Origin: DATBLY01 sp963705545
Lineage (GTDB): Bacteria > Actinomycetota > UBA4738 > HRBIN12
Assembly (NCBI GenBank): GCA_963705545.1
Contig: CAVPJX010000001.1
Coordinates: 62,001-126,000 of the forward strand
DNA: 64,000 nucleotides
Direction of reading: 5' to 3'
In this document: piece after piece, positions 51,539 to 59,222 of the stretch
Layout of the letters: every line of letters starts with the position of its first letter
Position numbering within the stretch: the stretch's first letter is position 1
The notes under the pieces: generated by a model
What the model saw: only the letters and a program-made list of their open reading frames with translations
Told to the model about the DNA's origin: nothing
The model's database searches: none
Made by a program: the position numbers and the translations under genes

Positions 51539-53179
51539 CTACGGACCGGTCGTTCGCACCCCGTACGGCAGCGTGCCCATCGTGAGCCAGCGGGCGGCGG
51601 TCGGTCGGCTGAGCATGAACGTCGTGGCGAACGGCTCGGTCGACCGGTCGGTCTCCTCGCCGCCCTCGTACGTGACGACCTCGACCGTCCCGCGTCCCTC
51701 GAACCCCAGGCTCAGGCCGCTCTGATCGCCGGGGGCGACGATGGGCACGAGGTGCAGCGAGGCGAACGTGTAGTAGCTGACGGTCGTCGTGCCGGAGGCG
51801 ACCGCCGCGTCGAGCTGCGTCCGCATCTCCACGAGCCGGTCGCCGTAGTCGACCGCGGCCAGGAGTCGAGGGTCGACGTCGAGGAGCGCCTGGGCTTCCG
51901 TAGCTAGGTTCTCCGCGAGCGTGGCCCCGAGCTCCTGCGCGCCGGGACCGGCGAGCTCGTCGCTGAGCTCCTCGACCTGCGGATCGACGGTCACCTTCGG
52001 CATCGTCGAGGGGTCGATCTCGACGGTGACCTCGGGCGCTGCCTCGGCGAGCGTCTCTTCGGCCGCCTCCCGCGCGTGCGTCCCCGCCAGGACGATCCCG
52101 GCCCCCAGGACGACCACGAGGATCCCGCCCATCGCGCCCAACGCGAAGGCGCGTCCCGGCCGCACCTGCCCGGACGGCGACGCGACCAGCAGAGCCGGCA
52201 GGCCTCGGAGGCGATCCTCGTCCGAGTCCACGCCCGGCAGGAACCGGATCACGAGCTGACGGATCACGCACAGGACCACCAGGCCGGAGAGCAAGGCGAC
52301 CTTCGCGGAGAACTCGGTCGTCTGGGGCGCGATCAGCAGGACCGACGTCAAGCCCACGGCCGCCCCGAAGGCGATCCGCGCGGCGCGCCCCCTTGGCGTC
52401 GTCTTCGGGTCGGTGATCATGAAGAACAGGAAGATCAAGATCTCGGGCGACAGCGCGACGATCCACCAGAAGCGCGCGCCGCAGACCGGGGTGAAGGACC
52501 AGCGCGCGGTGATGCAGTGCCCGGAGGCGGCGAGGATGCCGAGCCCGGCCGCGAACGCGACCCAGAACGCGGCCGACATGCCGAGCAGCTTCAGCCTCGA
52601 CGTGATCAGCAGGCCGCCCGTCAGGATGATCGCGTACGAGAGGACCAACCAGCCGTCGAGCGGTCCCCACCAGAAGTCGAGCGGCTCCACACGGGTGCTG
52701 CCCAGGATCAGGAAGGCGGCCACGAGCCCGACGTTCGACGGGTTGAACACGTGTGAGCCGCGGTACTTGATCACGTACTTCGTCAGGAGCGACAGGCCGG
52801 CGACCGCGGCGAACACGTACCAGCCGTGCCAGCTCCAGAAGTCGCCGTGCTCGGTGCCGACGACCCGCAGGATCAGGGCGACCCCGCTGCCGGTGAGCAT
52901 CGCGCTCGCCGGCCACACGACGGTCCGGGAGCGCCAGAACGTCCACGCGACCTCGATCAGCGCGCACGTGAGGATGGCGACCAGGATCTGCGGGATCGAC
53001 ACGCGGAAGTCCAGGCCGATCTGCCCCAGGATGTGGATCGAGATGATCACCGAGGCGAGGTGCAGCCTGGGGTCGCGGATGCTCGGCAGCACCAGCGGGT
53101 AGCGGCGGGAGCCCAGCCGGACCGAGCGAGCGCCGGGGCTCGCGACCGCCGGTTGGGTGGGGGCGTCGAGGGTCTTCAT
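51539..53179 (-). CDS. RnfD/NqrB-like polytopic membrane protein with extracellular tail
   Basis: A 546-residue protein. The first about 330 residues form around nine membrane helices with the RnfD/NqrB/UnbU signatures GSHVFNPSNVGLVAAFL and FMITDPKTTPRGRAARI, the latter being the flavin-attachment-like TDP-x-T region. The last 200 residues, after another helix (GGILVVVLGAGIVLAG), are acidic and extracytoplasmic. Related proteins sit in Na+/H+-pumping redox complexes or enediyne clusters, but no rnf or nqr partners are here. ATG 53179 is preferred over an upstream in-frame start. Confidence 0.78.
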   Translation of the reverse strand: MKTLDAPTQPAVASPGARSVRLGSRRYPLVLPSIRDPRLHLASVIISIHILGQIGLDFRVSIPQILVAILTCALIEVAWTFWRSRTVVWPASAMLTGSGVALILRVVGTEHGDFWSWHGWYVFAAVAGLSLLTKYVIKYRGSHVFNPSNVGLVAAFLILGSTRVEPLDFWWGPLDGWLVLSYAIILTGGLLITSRLKLLGMSAAFWVAFAAGLGILAASGHCITARWSFTPVCGARFWWIVALSPEILIFLFFMITDPKTTPRGRAARIAFGAAVGLTSVLLIAPQTTEFSAKVALLSGLVVLCVIRQLVIRFLPGVDSDEDRLRGLPALLVASPSGQVRPGRAFALGAMGGILVVVLGAGIVLAGTHAREAAEETLAEAAPEVTVEIDPSTMPKVTVDPQVEELSDELAGPGAQELGATLAENLATEAQALLDVDPRLLAAVDYGDRLVEMRTQLDAAVASGTTTVSYYTFASLHLVPIVAPGDQSGLSLGFEGRGTVEVVTYEGGEETDRSTEPFATTFMLSRPTAARWLTMGTLPYGVRTTGP

Positions 53180-53253
53180 CCGCGGGTTCCGGGTTCGGAT
53201 GATGCCACGGCGCGCGGCGGCTGCGCGCCCCATCGGCGCGTCGAGGCTTCCTC

Positions 53254-53259
53254 TATCCT
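53254..53259 (+). promoter_or_regulatory. -10 element for the DinB-family gene
   Basis: TATCCT ends 9 nt before the ATG at 53269, giving leaderless-type spacing. Confidence 0.38.
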
Positions 53260-53268
53260 TCGGACGTC

Positions 53269-53767
53269 ATGAAGAGGCCGTTCCTCGAGGACGCGTTCAC
53301 GCATCACGTCTGGGCGACGCTGCAGCTGCTCGATGCCTGCACGGCGCTGACCGACGAGCAGCTCTCGGAGCAGGTGCCGGGGACCTACGGACCGATCCTG
53401 GACACCGTGCGTCACATCGTGGGGTCCGACGCCTGGTACCTGTTCGTGATCACCGGGGGCCGGGTTCCACGGATCGACGAGGACGGGATGAGCCTCGGCG
53501 AACTCCGGGCCGAGATGGAGGAGCATGGGGCGGCTTGGTCGATCGTCCTGCCAGGAGCGAACCGATCCTGACGAGGTCGTGATCGCCCATCGCGACGACG
53601 GGACCGAGGGCCACGCGCCGATCGGGATCCGGCTCGCACAGGTCTTGCACCACGGGTCGGACCATCGCAGCCAGGTCTGCACGGGCCTGACGGCGCTCGG
53701 CATCACCCCGCCCGAGATCGACGTCTGGGACCTGGGCGTCTCGGACGGCCGGGTCTTCGACGCGTAG
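53269..53767 (+). pseudogene. DinB-family metal-binding protein, frameshifted
   Basis: The four-helix DinB fold is split over two frames. The first part gives THHVWATLQLLDACTAL and TVRHIVGSDAWYLFV, with two His ligands, then stops at 53571. The second continues in the +1 frame as DPDEVVIAHRDDGTEG and QVLHHGSDHRSQVCTGL, carrying the third His. The break is near 53540-53560. Both halves are well conserved, so the mutation is recent or a sequencing error. DinB-like proteins include thiol S-transferases; the role here is unknown. Confidence 0.8.
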
Positions 53768-53965
53768 GCCCACACGCTGGGCGTTCGGCCCGGAACTCGA
53801 CCTTGCAGGTGTCGTGTCATCGTGGGACACTCCGGGCGCGCCGCGCTCTTCTGGGCCGGCGTGCGACGGCGGCACGACGCGGGCACGTGCCGCCGTCTTT
53901 CTATCCCGGCATCGCCCGCCATCTCGGGTGGTGACGTCCGACTTGCTAGGCTGACGGGCCGACCC

Positions 53966-54037
53966 GGGCGCGTAGCTCAGCGGGAGAGCGCTCGCCTCAC
54001 ACGCGAGAGGTCGCAGGTTCAAAACCTGCCGCGCCCA
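53966..54037 (+). tRNA. tRNA-Val (CAC)
   Basis: Acceptor GGGCGCG/CGCGCCC; anticodon stem CTCGC/GCGAG with loop CTCACAC gives anticodon CAC. T-arm GCAGGTTCAAAACCTGC. CCA is not encoded. TAGGCT at 53947-53952 is a likely -10. The stretch 53768-53965 contains no other feature I can support. Confidence 0.96.
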
Positions 54038-54103
54038 CCGGACGAGCTGCGGGAACCTTCTTAGCCGCGCCCTTGTCGCGAAAGGAGCTGCACCACGGCC
54101 AAG

Positions 54104-54688
54104 GTGGTCGCACTCATGTCGATGTCTCTCGACGGGTACGTCGCCGACGCGAGCGACGGGGTCGCCGAAGTGTTCGACTGGTACTTCTCGGGCGACGTCG
54201 AGGTCCCCACAACGAGCCCGGACTTCACGTTCCACGTCTCGGCGCCGAGCGCCGACCACCTGAGGGGCTTGATGGCCGAGGTCGGCGCGATGCTCACCGG
54301 CCGGCGCACGTTCGATCGCGCCGAGGGCTGGGACGGCCAGCACCCGTTCGATGTGCCCGCGTTCGTCGTCACCCACCACGTGCCCGAAGGGTGGCCACGG
54401 CCCGGCTCGACGGTCCAGTTCGTCACCGACGGCATCGAAAGCGCCGTTGCTCGAGCGAGATCGGCTGCCGGCCCGAAGTCCGTGGGAGTGCACGGCGCCC
54501 GAACGATCCAGCAGTGCCTGGACGCCGGGCTGCTCGACGAGATCCACATCGATCTGGCTGCCGTGTTGCTAGGCGCAGGAGTGCGGCTGTTCGACCACCT
54601 CGCGAACACACCGGTCGTCCTCGGGGATCCGACGGTCGTCACCGGTGTGGGTGTCACGCATCTGCGCTATCCCGTGCACACGTCGTAG
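54104..54688 (+). CDS. Dihydrofolate reductase/RibD C-terminal family protein
   Basis: A protein of about 194 residues with the DHFR-like fold of the RibD C-terminal family: VALMSMSLDGYVAD at the start, MLTGRRTFDRAEGW for NADPH binding, VGVHGARTIQQCLDAGLLDE and IDLAAVLLGAGVRLF. Homologues start MAKVVALMS; here the AAAGGAG (54081-54087) is 7 nt before ACG 54095, which is in frame and would give (M)AKVVALMS. GTG 54104 is the first standard start but is 16 nt from the site. Either a non-standard ACG start is used or an ATG has mutated. Confidence 0.85.
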   Translation: MVALMSMSLDGYVADASDGVAEVFDWYFSGDVEVPTTSPDFTFHVSAPSADHLRGLMAEVGAMLTGRRTFDRAEGWDGQHPFDVPAFVVTHHVPEGWPRPGSTVQFVTDGIESAVARARSAAGPKSVGVHGARTIQQCLDAGLLDEIHIDLAAVLLGAGVRLFDHLANTPVVLGDPTVVTGVGVTHLRYPVHTS

Positions 54689-54798
54689 ACCAGCACCGGC
54701 TCCCCACCTCTCGTCAGGTGACATTCCCGAACGCTGGGCCAACCTCGTGAGACGTCGCCGCGCCCACCGGCCAGGATGCTCGTGTCTCCTCGGTGGCC

Positions 54799-54804
54799 TA
54801 CGAT
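54799..54804 (+). promoter_or_regulatory. -10 element for the small protein/hydrolase pair
   Basis: TACGAT ends 6 nt before GTG 54811 and supports that codon over GTG 54793 as the start. Confidence 0.4.
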
Positions 54805-54810
54805 CGGCCC

Positions 54811-55038
54811 GTGCGTGGCGACCGGGTCGAGATCACGGTGGACGTCGGCAACGGGGTCCAGACGTTCGAGATCGTCGCGACGCGCGCCGGTCGCCGGGTC
54901 GAGGTGACGACCGGCCGCACGATGATCGAGGTGACCGAGGTGACGAGGGGCGGCACCGGGGTGCGCAGCGCGCGCTTCCTCGCCTCACGGGTGGTCGCCC
55001 TGGTCGAGCACCCGGCCTCGCGACCAGCGCCTCGATGA
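54811..55038 (+). CDS. Small protein of unknown function
   Basis: A 75-residue protein, mostly beta-strand in character (RVEITVDVGNGVQTFEIVA, RRVEVTTGRTMIEVTEV), ending in a basic/Pro tail. There is no signal peptide. Its stop overlaps the ATG of the next gene (ATGA), so it is coupled to the alpha/beta hydrolase. I do not recognise a family. Confidence 0.5.
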   Translation: MRGDRVEITVDVGNGVQTFEIVATRAGRRVEVTTGRTMIEVTEVTRGGTGVRSARFLASRVVALVEHPASRPAPR

Positions 55039-55829
55039 CGCGCGAGCACGTCGGGGCTCTGACCGCGGAGCACGCGGTGCCCGTCGGCGAACGGAAACCC
55101 CTGCCGATCCTGTTCGTCCACGGTCTGTGGGCATCGGGGTCGCTCTTCGAGCGCTGGCTGCCGTTCGCGGCGGAGCGCGGGTGGGACGCCTGGGCGATCA
55201 ACCTGCGCGGCCGCGACGACAGCCGGCCCGGGACCGAGATCGGGACGGCCTCGATGCGAGACTTCGCCGACGACGCCCGCGCGATGCTCGACCGTCTCGG
55301 GGACGTGGTCCTCGTCGGTCACTCGATGGGGAGCCTGATCGCGCAGATGGTCGGCGACGACCCGCGCGTCCGCGCGCTGGTGTTGATGTGTCCGATCCCT
55401 CCGCGCGGGATCGTCTCGCTCTCGGGGCCGGTGCTCCGCTCGTCGGGTCCGTACCTGGCGCGGATGCTCCGGGGCCGCGCCTTCCGGCCCGGACGCGAGG
55501 CCCAGGAGCGCATCATCATGAACCGGCTCGCCCCCGAGGACGGGGATGCCTGGTACGCGGCGTCGATCGTGGACTCGGGGGTCGCGGCCAGGCAGATGGC
55601 GCTCGGCGCCGTCAAGGTCGACGCGGCCGCGATCCGCGCGCCGGTCCTCGTGGTCTCGGCGGCCGACGATCGGATCTCGCCCCCCGGGCTCCAGCCCAAG
55701 ATCGTCCGGCGCTATCGGGCCGAGCATCGGACCTTCGCGGGGCACGCCCACCTGATCACGCTCGAACCGGACTGGGAGACGCCGGCGACCGCCGTCCTGG
55801 GATGGGCGGAAGGCGTCATCAGCTCGTAG
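55035..55829 (+). CDS. Alpha/beta hydrolase
   Basis: A 264-residue hydrolase. The oxyanion-hole segment is LFVHGLWASGSLFERW, the nucleophile elbow GHSMGS (Ser near residue 99), a late Asp in SAADDRISPP and the catalytic His in FAGHAHLITLEPDW. This is a complete catalytic triad. It is coupled to the preceding small protein by ATGA. The substrate is unknown. Confidence 0.88.
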   Translation: MTREHVGALTAEHAVPVGERKPLPILFVHGLWASGSLFERWLPFAAERGWDAWAINLRGRDDSRPGTEIGTASMRDFADDARAMLDRLGDVVLVGHSMGSLIAQMVGDDPRVRALVLMCPIPPRGIVSLSGPVLRSSGPYLARMLRGRAFRPGREAQERIIMNRLAPEDGDAWYAASIVDSGVAARQMALGAVKVDAAAIRAPVLVVSAADDRISPPGLQPKIVRRYRAEHRTFAGHAHLITLEPDWETPATAVLGWAEGVISS

Positions 55830-55882
55830 GTTGAGGGGCTCCGAACGATCGCGGACGACACGACGACACGGTGGGGGGCGGG

Positions 55883-56629
55883 ATGGAGGCTACACGCTCG
55901 ACGGACGGCGCCGCCGCGCGGGCGGTGGACCTGCGGAAGGTCTACGGCGAGGGCGACGCCGAGGTGGTGGCGCTCGCGGGGCTCACGCTGGACCTCGCCG
56001 TCGGCGAGTTCACCGCGATCATGGGGCCTTCGGGGTCGGGGAAGTCGACGCTGTTGCACTGCCTGGCCGGCCTCGACACGCCGACCTCCGGCAAGGTGTT
56101 CATCGGCGATGTCGAGCTGACCGAGCTCTCCGAGAAGCGGATGACCGAGCTCCGCCGGGACAAGGTCGGGTTCGTCTTCCAGACCTTCAATCTGGTCCCG
56201 ACGCTGAACGCGCGCGAGAACATCACGTTGCCGCTCGACATCGCCGGGCGCGACGTCGATCGCGCCTGGTTCGACCAGGTCGTCTCTACCGTGGGCCTGG
56301 CCGACCGCCTCACCCACCGGCCGAGCGAGCTCTCGGGCGGGCAGCAGCAGCGGGTGGCCGGCGCGCGCGCCCTCGTCTCGAGACCCGAGATCGTCTTCGC
56401 CGACGAGCCGACCGGGAACCTCGACTCCCGTTCGGGACAGGAGCTGCTGACCTTCCTCCGGTCGGCCGTGAGCGACCACGGGCAGACGATCGTGATCGTC
56501 ACCCACGACGCCAACGCGGCGAGCTTCGCGGACCGGGTCGTGTTCCTGGCCGATGGGGCCGTCGTCGACGAGATGCGGGAACCCTCGACGGACAAGGTCC
56601 TGGATCGCCTGAAGTCCCTGGAGTCGTGA
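55883..56629 (+). CDS. ABC transporter ATP-binding protein (MacB/LolD type)
   Basis: A 248-residue ATPase. Walker A GPSGSGKSTLLHCLAG, Q-loop FQTFNLVPTLNARENI, signature LSGGQQQRVAGARALV, Walker B IVFADEPTGNLDSRSG and H-loop IVTHD are all intact; the TGNLDS segment is typical of the MacB/LolD/FtsE group. ATG 55883 is used, with GTG 55871 possible. It is followed 4 bp later by its permease. Confidence 0.94.
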   Translation: MEATRSTDGAAARAVDLRKVYGEGDAEVVALAGLTLDLAVGEFTAIMGPSGSGKSTLLHCLAGLDTPTSGKVFIGDVELTELSEKRMTELRRDKVGFVFQTFNLVPTLNARENITLPLDIAGRDVDRAWFDQVVSTVGLADRLTHRPSELSGGQQQRVAGARALVSRPEIVFADEPTGNLDSRSGQELLTFLRSAVSDHGQTIVIVTHDANAASFADRVVFLADGAVVDEMREPSTDKVLDRLKSLES

Positions 56630-56633
56630 GCCG

Positions 56634-59186
56634 GTGCTTCGGGCCACCCTGAAGGACCTGCTGGCGCGCAAGGGCCGGCTGATCCGGACCGCGATCTCGA
56701 TCGTGCTCGGCGTGGGGTTCGTCGCCGGGACGTTCGTCCTGACCGACACGATGAACAAGGCGTTCGACGACCTGTTCGCGCAGACGGCGTCGGGGAGCGA
56801 CGTGATCGTCCGATCCGAGACGGCCTTCGACCCGAGCGAGGCCGGGCCTGGCGGCGGGGGGGAGGAGCGGGCGCCGCTCCCCGAGGATCTGGTGGGAACG
56901 GTCCAGGCGGTCGCGGGCGTGGAGACGGCCGAGGGCGGGGTCTCCGGCTACGCCCAGATGATCGATCCGGCGACGGGCGACACGATCGGGGGCGTCGGGC
57001 CACCTACGCTGGGCGCGAACTGGAACGTGGTGGCGAACGGAGCGCTCGAGCTCCGCTCGGGCACGGAGCCGACCAACGCCGACGACGTGGCCGTCGACGC
57101 GGCGACGGCCGAGAAGTACGACCTCCGGGTCGGTCAACCGATCCGGATCCTGTTCCAGGGTCCTCCAGGGGAGTTCACGATCTCCGGCGTCGTGGGGTTC
57201 GGCGATGCCGACAACCTGGGAGGGGCCACCCTGGCCCTGTTCGAGACGTCGACGGCGCAGCGCGTCTTGGACCGCGAGGGTGAGTTCGACGAGGTCGATG
57301 TCGTGGCCGATCCGGGCGTGACGCCGGACCAGTTGCGGGTCCGGATCCAAGAGGTACTGCCCGAAGGTGTCGAGGCGGTCACCAGCGCGCATGTGGCCGA
57401 CGAGCAGTCGCAGCAACTGAAGGAGGCGCTCGGGTTCTTCCGCACCACGCTGCTCGTGTTCGCGTTCATCGCGCTGTTCGTCGGCGCCTTCGTCATCTTC
57501 AACACGTTCTCGATCATCGTGGCCCAGCGGACGCGGGAGCTCGCCCTGCTGCGGGCGTTGGGGGCTAGCTCACGCCAGGTGATGACGTCGGTGATCGCCG
57601 AAGCGTTCATCGTCGGCCTGGTCGGCTCGATCCTCGGGATCGTCGCCGGCCTCGGGATCGCGATCCTGCTCCAGGGGCTGCTCGCGGCGTTCGGGATCGA
57701 CCTCCCCAGCACGTCCACGCAGCTCGAGCCGAGGACCATCGTGGTCGCGCTGCTCGTCGGGACGATCGTGACGGTCGCCTCGTCGATCCTGCCCGCCCGC
57801 CGAGCCTCCCGGGTGGCCCCGCTCCAGGCGATGCGGGGAGTGGGGGACGGCGCCGCCGACGGCTCGCTCCGTCGCCGACTGATCGCCGGCGGTGTGGTGC
57901 TGGGGATCGGGATCGCCTCCCTGCTGTACGGGCTGTTCGGGAACCAGTCGAACGCGGGCGCGCTGATCGGGCTCGGGGCGGCCGCGACGTTCATCGGCGT
58001 CTCCATGCTCGCGCCGTTGGTGGCGAGGCGGCTCGCGGGCGCGATCGGCGCCCCGATCCGAGGGCTGGGCGTCCAGGCGCGCCTGGGACGCGAGAACGCG
58101 ATGCGCAACCCTCGCCGGACCTCGTCGACCGCGTCCGCGCTGATGATCGGCCTCGGACTCGTCGCCATGGTCGCGATCCTCTCCGCCTCGCTGAAGGCGT
58201 CGTTCGATGCCGCGCTGGAGGAGACCTTGAAGGCCGACTTCATCCTGTCGACGAGCTCGTTCACCCCGTTCAGCCCCGACGTCGCGGAGCAGGTCGCGGG
58301 CGTCGACGGCGTCCAGACGGTGGCGCAGTTCCGCCAGGGCGGGTTCCGCGTGAACGACCAGACCTCGTTCCTGACGGGCACGGATCCCGCGACCCTCGGG
58401 GCGGTCACGTCGATCGACCTGACGTCGGGATCCGTGGACTCGCTCGCCGACGACCGCACCGTCCTGGTCCACGATCTGGTCGCGGAGGACAACGGATGGA
58501 CGGTCGGCAGCGAGGTGCCGGCGTCGTTCGCCACGATCGGCGACACCCCGCTCGTCGTCGGGGGCATCTTCACCGAGAACGGCGTCGTCGGCGACTACGT
58601 CGTATCGCTCGAGGCCTACGAGGGGCTCTTCACCCAGCAGCTCGACTCGTTCGCGATGGTCGCGGTCTCCGACGGCGCCGACCCGGCGGCGGTTCAACAG
58701 GGCATCGAGGCCGTGACCGAGCCCTTCGGCAACATCGAGGTGCAGGACCAGGCCGCCTTCCGCGAGAAGCAAGCGGGCTTCGTGAATCAGCTGCTCGGCC
58801 TGGTCACCGCGCTGCTGTTCATGGCGATCCTGATCGCGCTGTTCGGGATCATGAACACGCTCTCGCTCTCGATCTTGGAGCGGACCCACGAGCTGGGCCT
58901 GCTGCGCGCCGTCGGCATGAGCCGGACGCAGGTGAAGCGGATGATCCGGTGGGAGTCCGTGATCATCGCGATCCTGGGCGCCGTGCTGGGACTCGCGATC
59001 GGGGTCTTCTTCGGCTGGTCGCTCCAGCAAGCGATCGCGAACGAGGGCGTCACCGAGCTGCGGATCCCCGTGGGTCAGCTGGCGATCTACCTGGTGATCG
59101 CCGGCCTCGCCGGCGTCGTGGCGGCGATCCCGCCCGCGAGGCGCGCCGCCCGGTTGAACGTGCTCGAGGCCATCTCGTACGAGTAG
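56634..59186 (+). CDS. FtsX/MacB-like ABC transporter permease
   Basis: An 850-residue permease with two FtsX repeats. Each has extracellular MacB-type sequence and a three-helix bundle with the family motif: RTRELALLRALGASSRQV in the first half and RTHELGLLRAVGMSRTQV in the second. The membrane helix near the N-terminus is TAISIVLGVGFVAGTFVL. With the preceding ATPase it forms a mechanotransmission-type exporter of lipids, lipoproteins or peptides; the cargo is unknown. It starts with GTG. Confidence 0.93.
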   Translation: MLRATLKDLLARKGRLIRTAISIVLGVGFVAGTFVLTDTMNKAFDDLFAQTASGSDVIVRSETAFDPSEAGPGGGGEERAPLPEDLVGTVQAVAGVETAEGGVSGYAQMIDPATGDTIGGVGPPTLGANWNVVANGALELRSGTEPTNADDVAVDAATAEKYDLRVGQPIRILFQGPPGEFTISGVVGFGDADNLGGATLALFETSTAQRVLDREGEFDEVDVVADPGVTPDQLRVRIQEVLPEGVEAVTSAHVADEQSQQLKEALGFFRTTLLVFAFIALFVGAFVIFNTFSIIVAQRTRELALLRALGASSRQVMTSVIAEAFIVGLVGSILGIVAGLGIAILLQGLLAAFGIDLPSTSTQLEPRTIVVALLVGTIVTVASSILPARRASRVAPLQAMRGVGDGAADGSLRRRLIAGGVVLGIGIASLLYGLFGNQSNAGALIGLGAAATFIGVSMLAPLVARRLAGAIGAPIRGLGVQARLGRENAMRNPRRTSSTASALMIGLGLVAMVAILSASLKASFDAALEETLKADFILSTSSFTPFSPDVAEQVAGVDGVQTVAQFRQGGFRVNDQTSFLTGTDPATLGAVTSIDLTSGSVDSLADDRTVLVHDLVAEDNGWTVGSEVPASFATIGDTPLVVGGIFTENGVVGDYVVSLEAYEGLFTQQLDSFAMVAVSDGADPAAVQQGIEAVTEPFGNIEVQDQAAFREKQAGFVNQLLGLVTALLFMAILIALFGIMNTLSLSILERTHELGLLRAVGMSRTQVKRMIRWESVIIAILGAVLGLAIGVFFGWSLQQAIANEGVTELRIPVGQLAIYLVIAGLAGVVAAIPPARRAARLNVLEAISYE

Positions 59187-59209
59187 GCGGACCGCCGAGG
59201 GGCGGGCCG

Positions 59210-59215
59210 TATGAT
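59210..59215 (+). promoter_or_regulatory. -10 element for thrS
   Basis: TATGAT ends 7 nt before the thrS ATG at 59223, with no Shine-Dalgarno. No T-box leader is present. Confidence 0.5.
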
Positions 59216-59222
59216 TCCCGGC

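Noticed and set aside
53966..54037. tRNA-Val(CAC) as a further attachment site
   Set aside because: No duplicate of its 3' end was seen in the window, unlike tRNA-Val(GAC).
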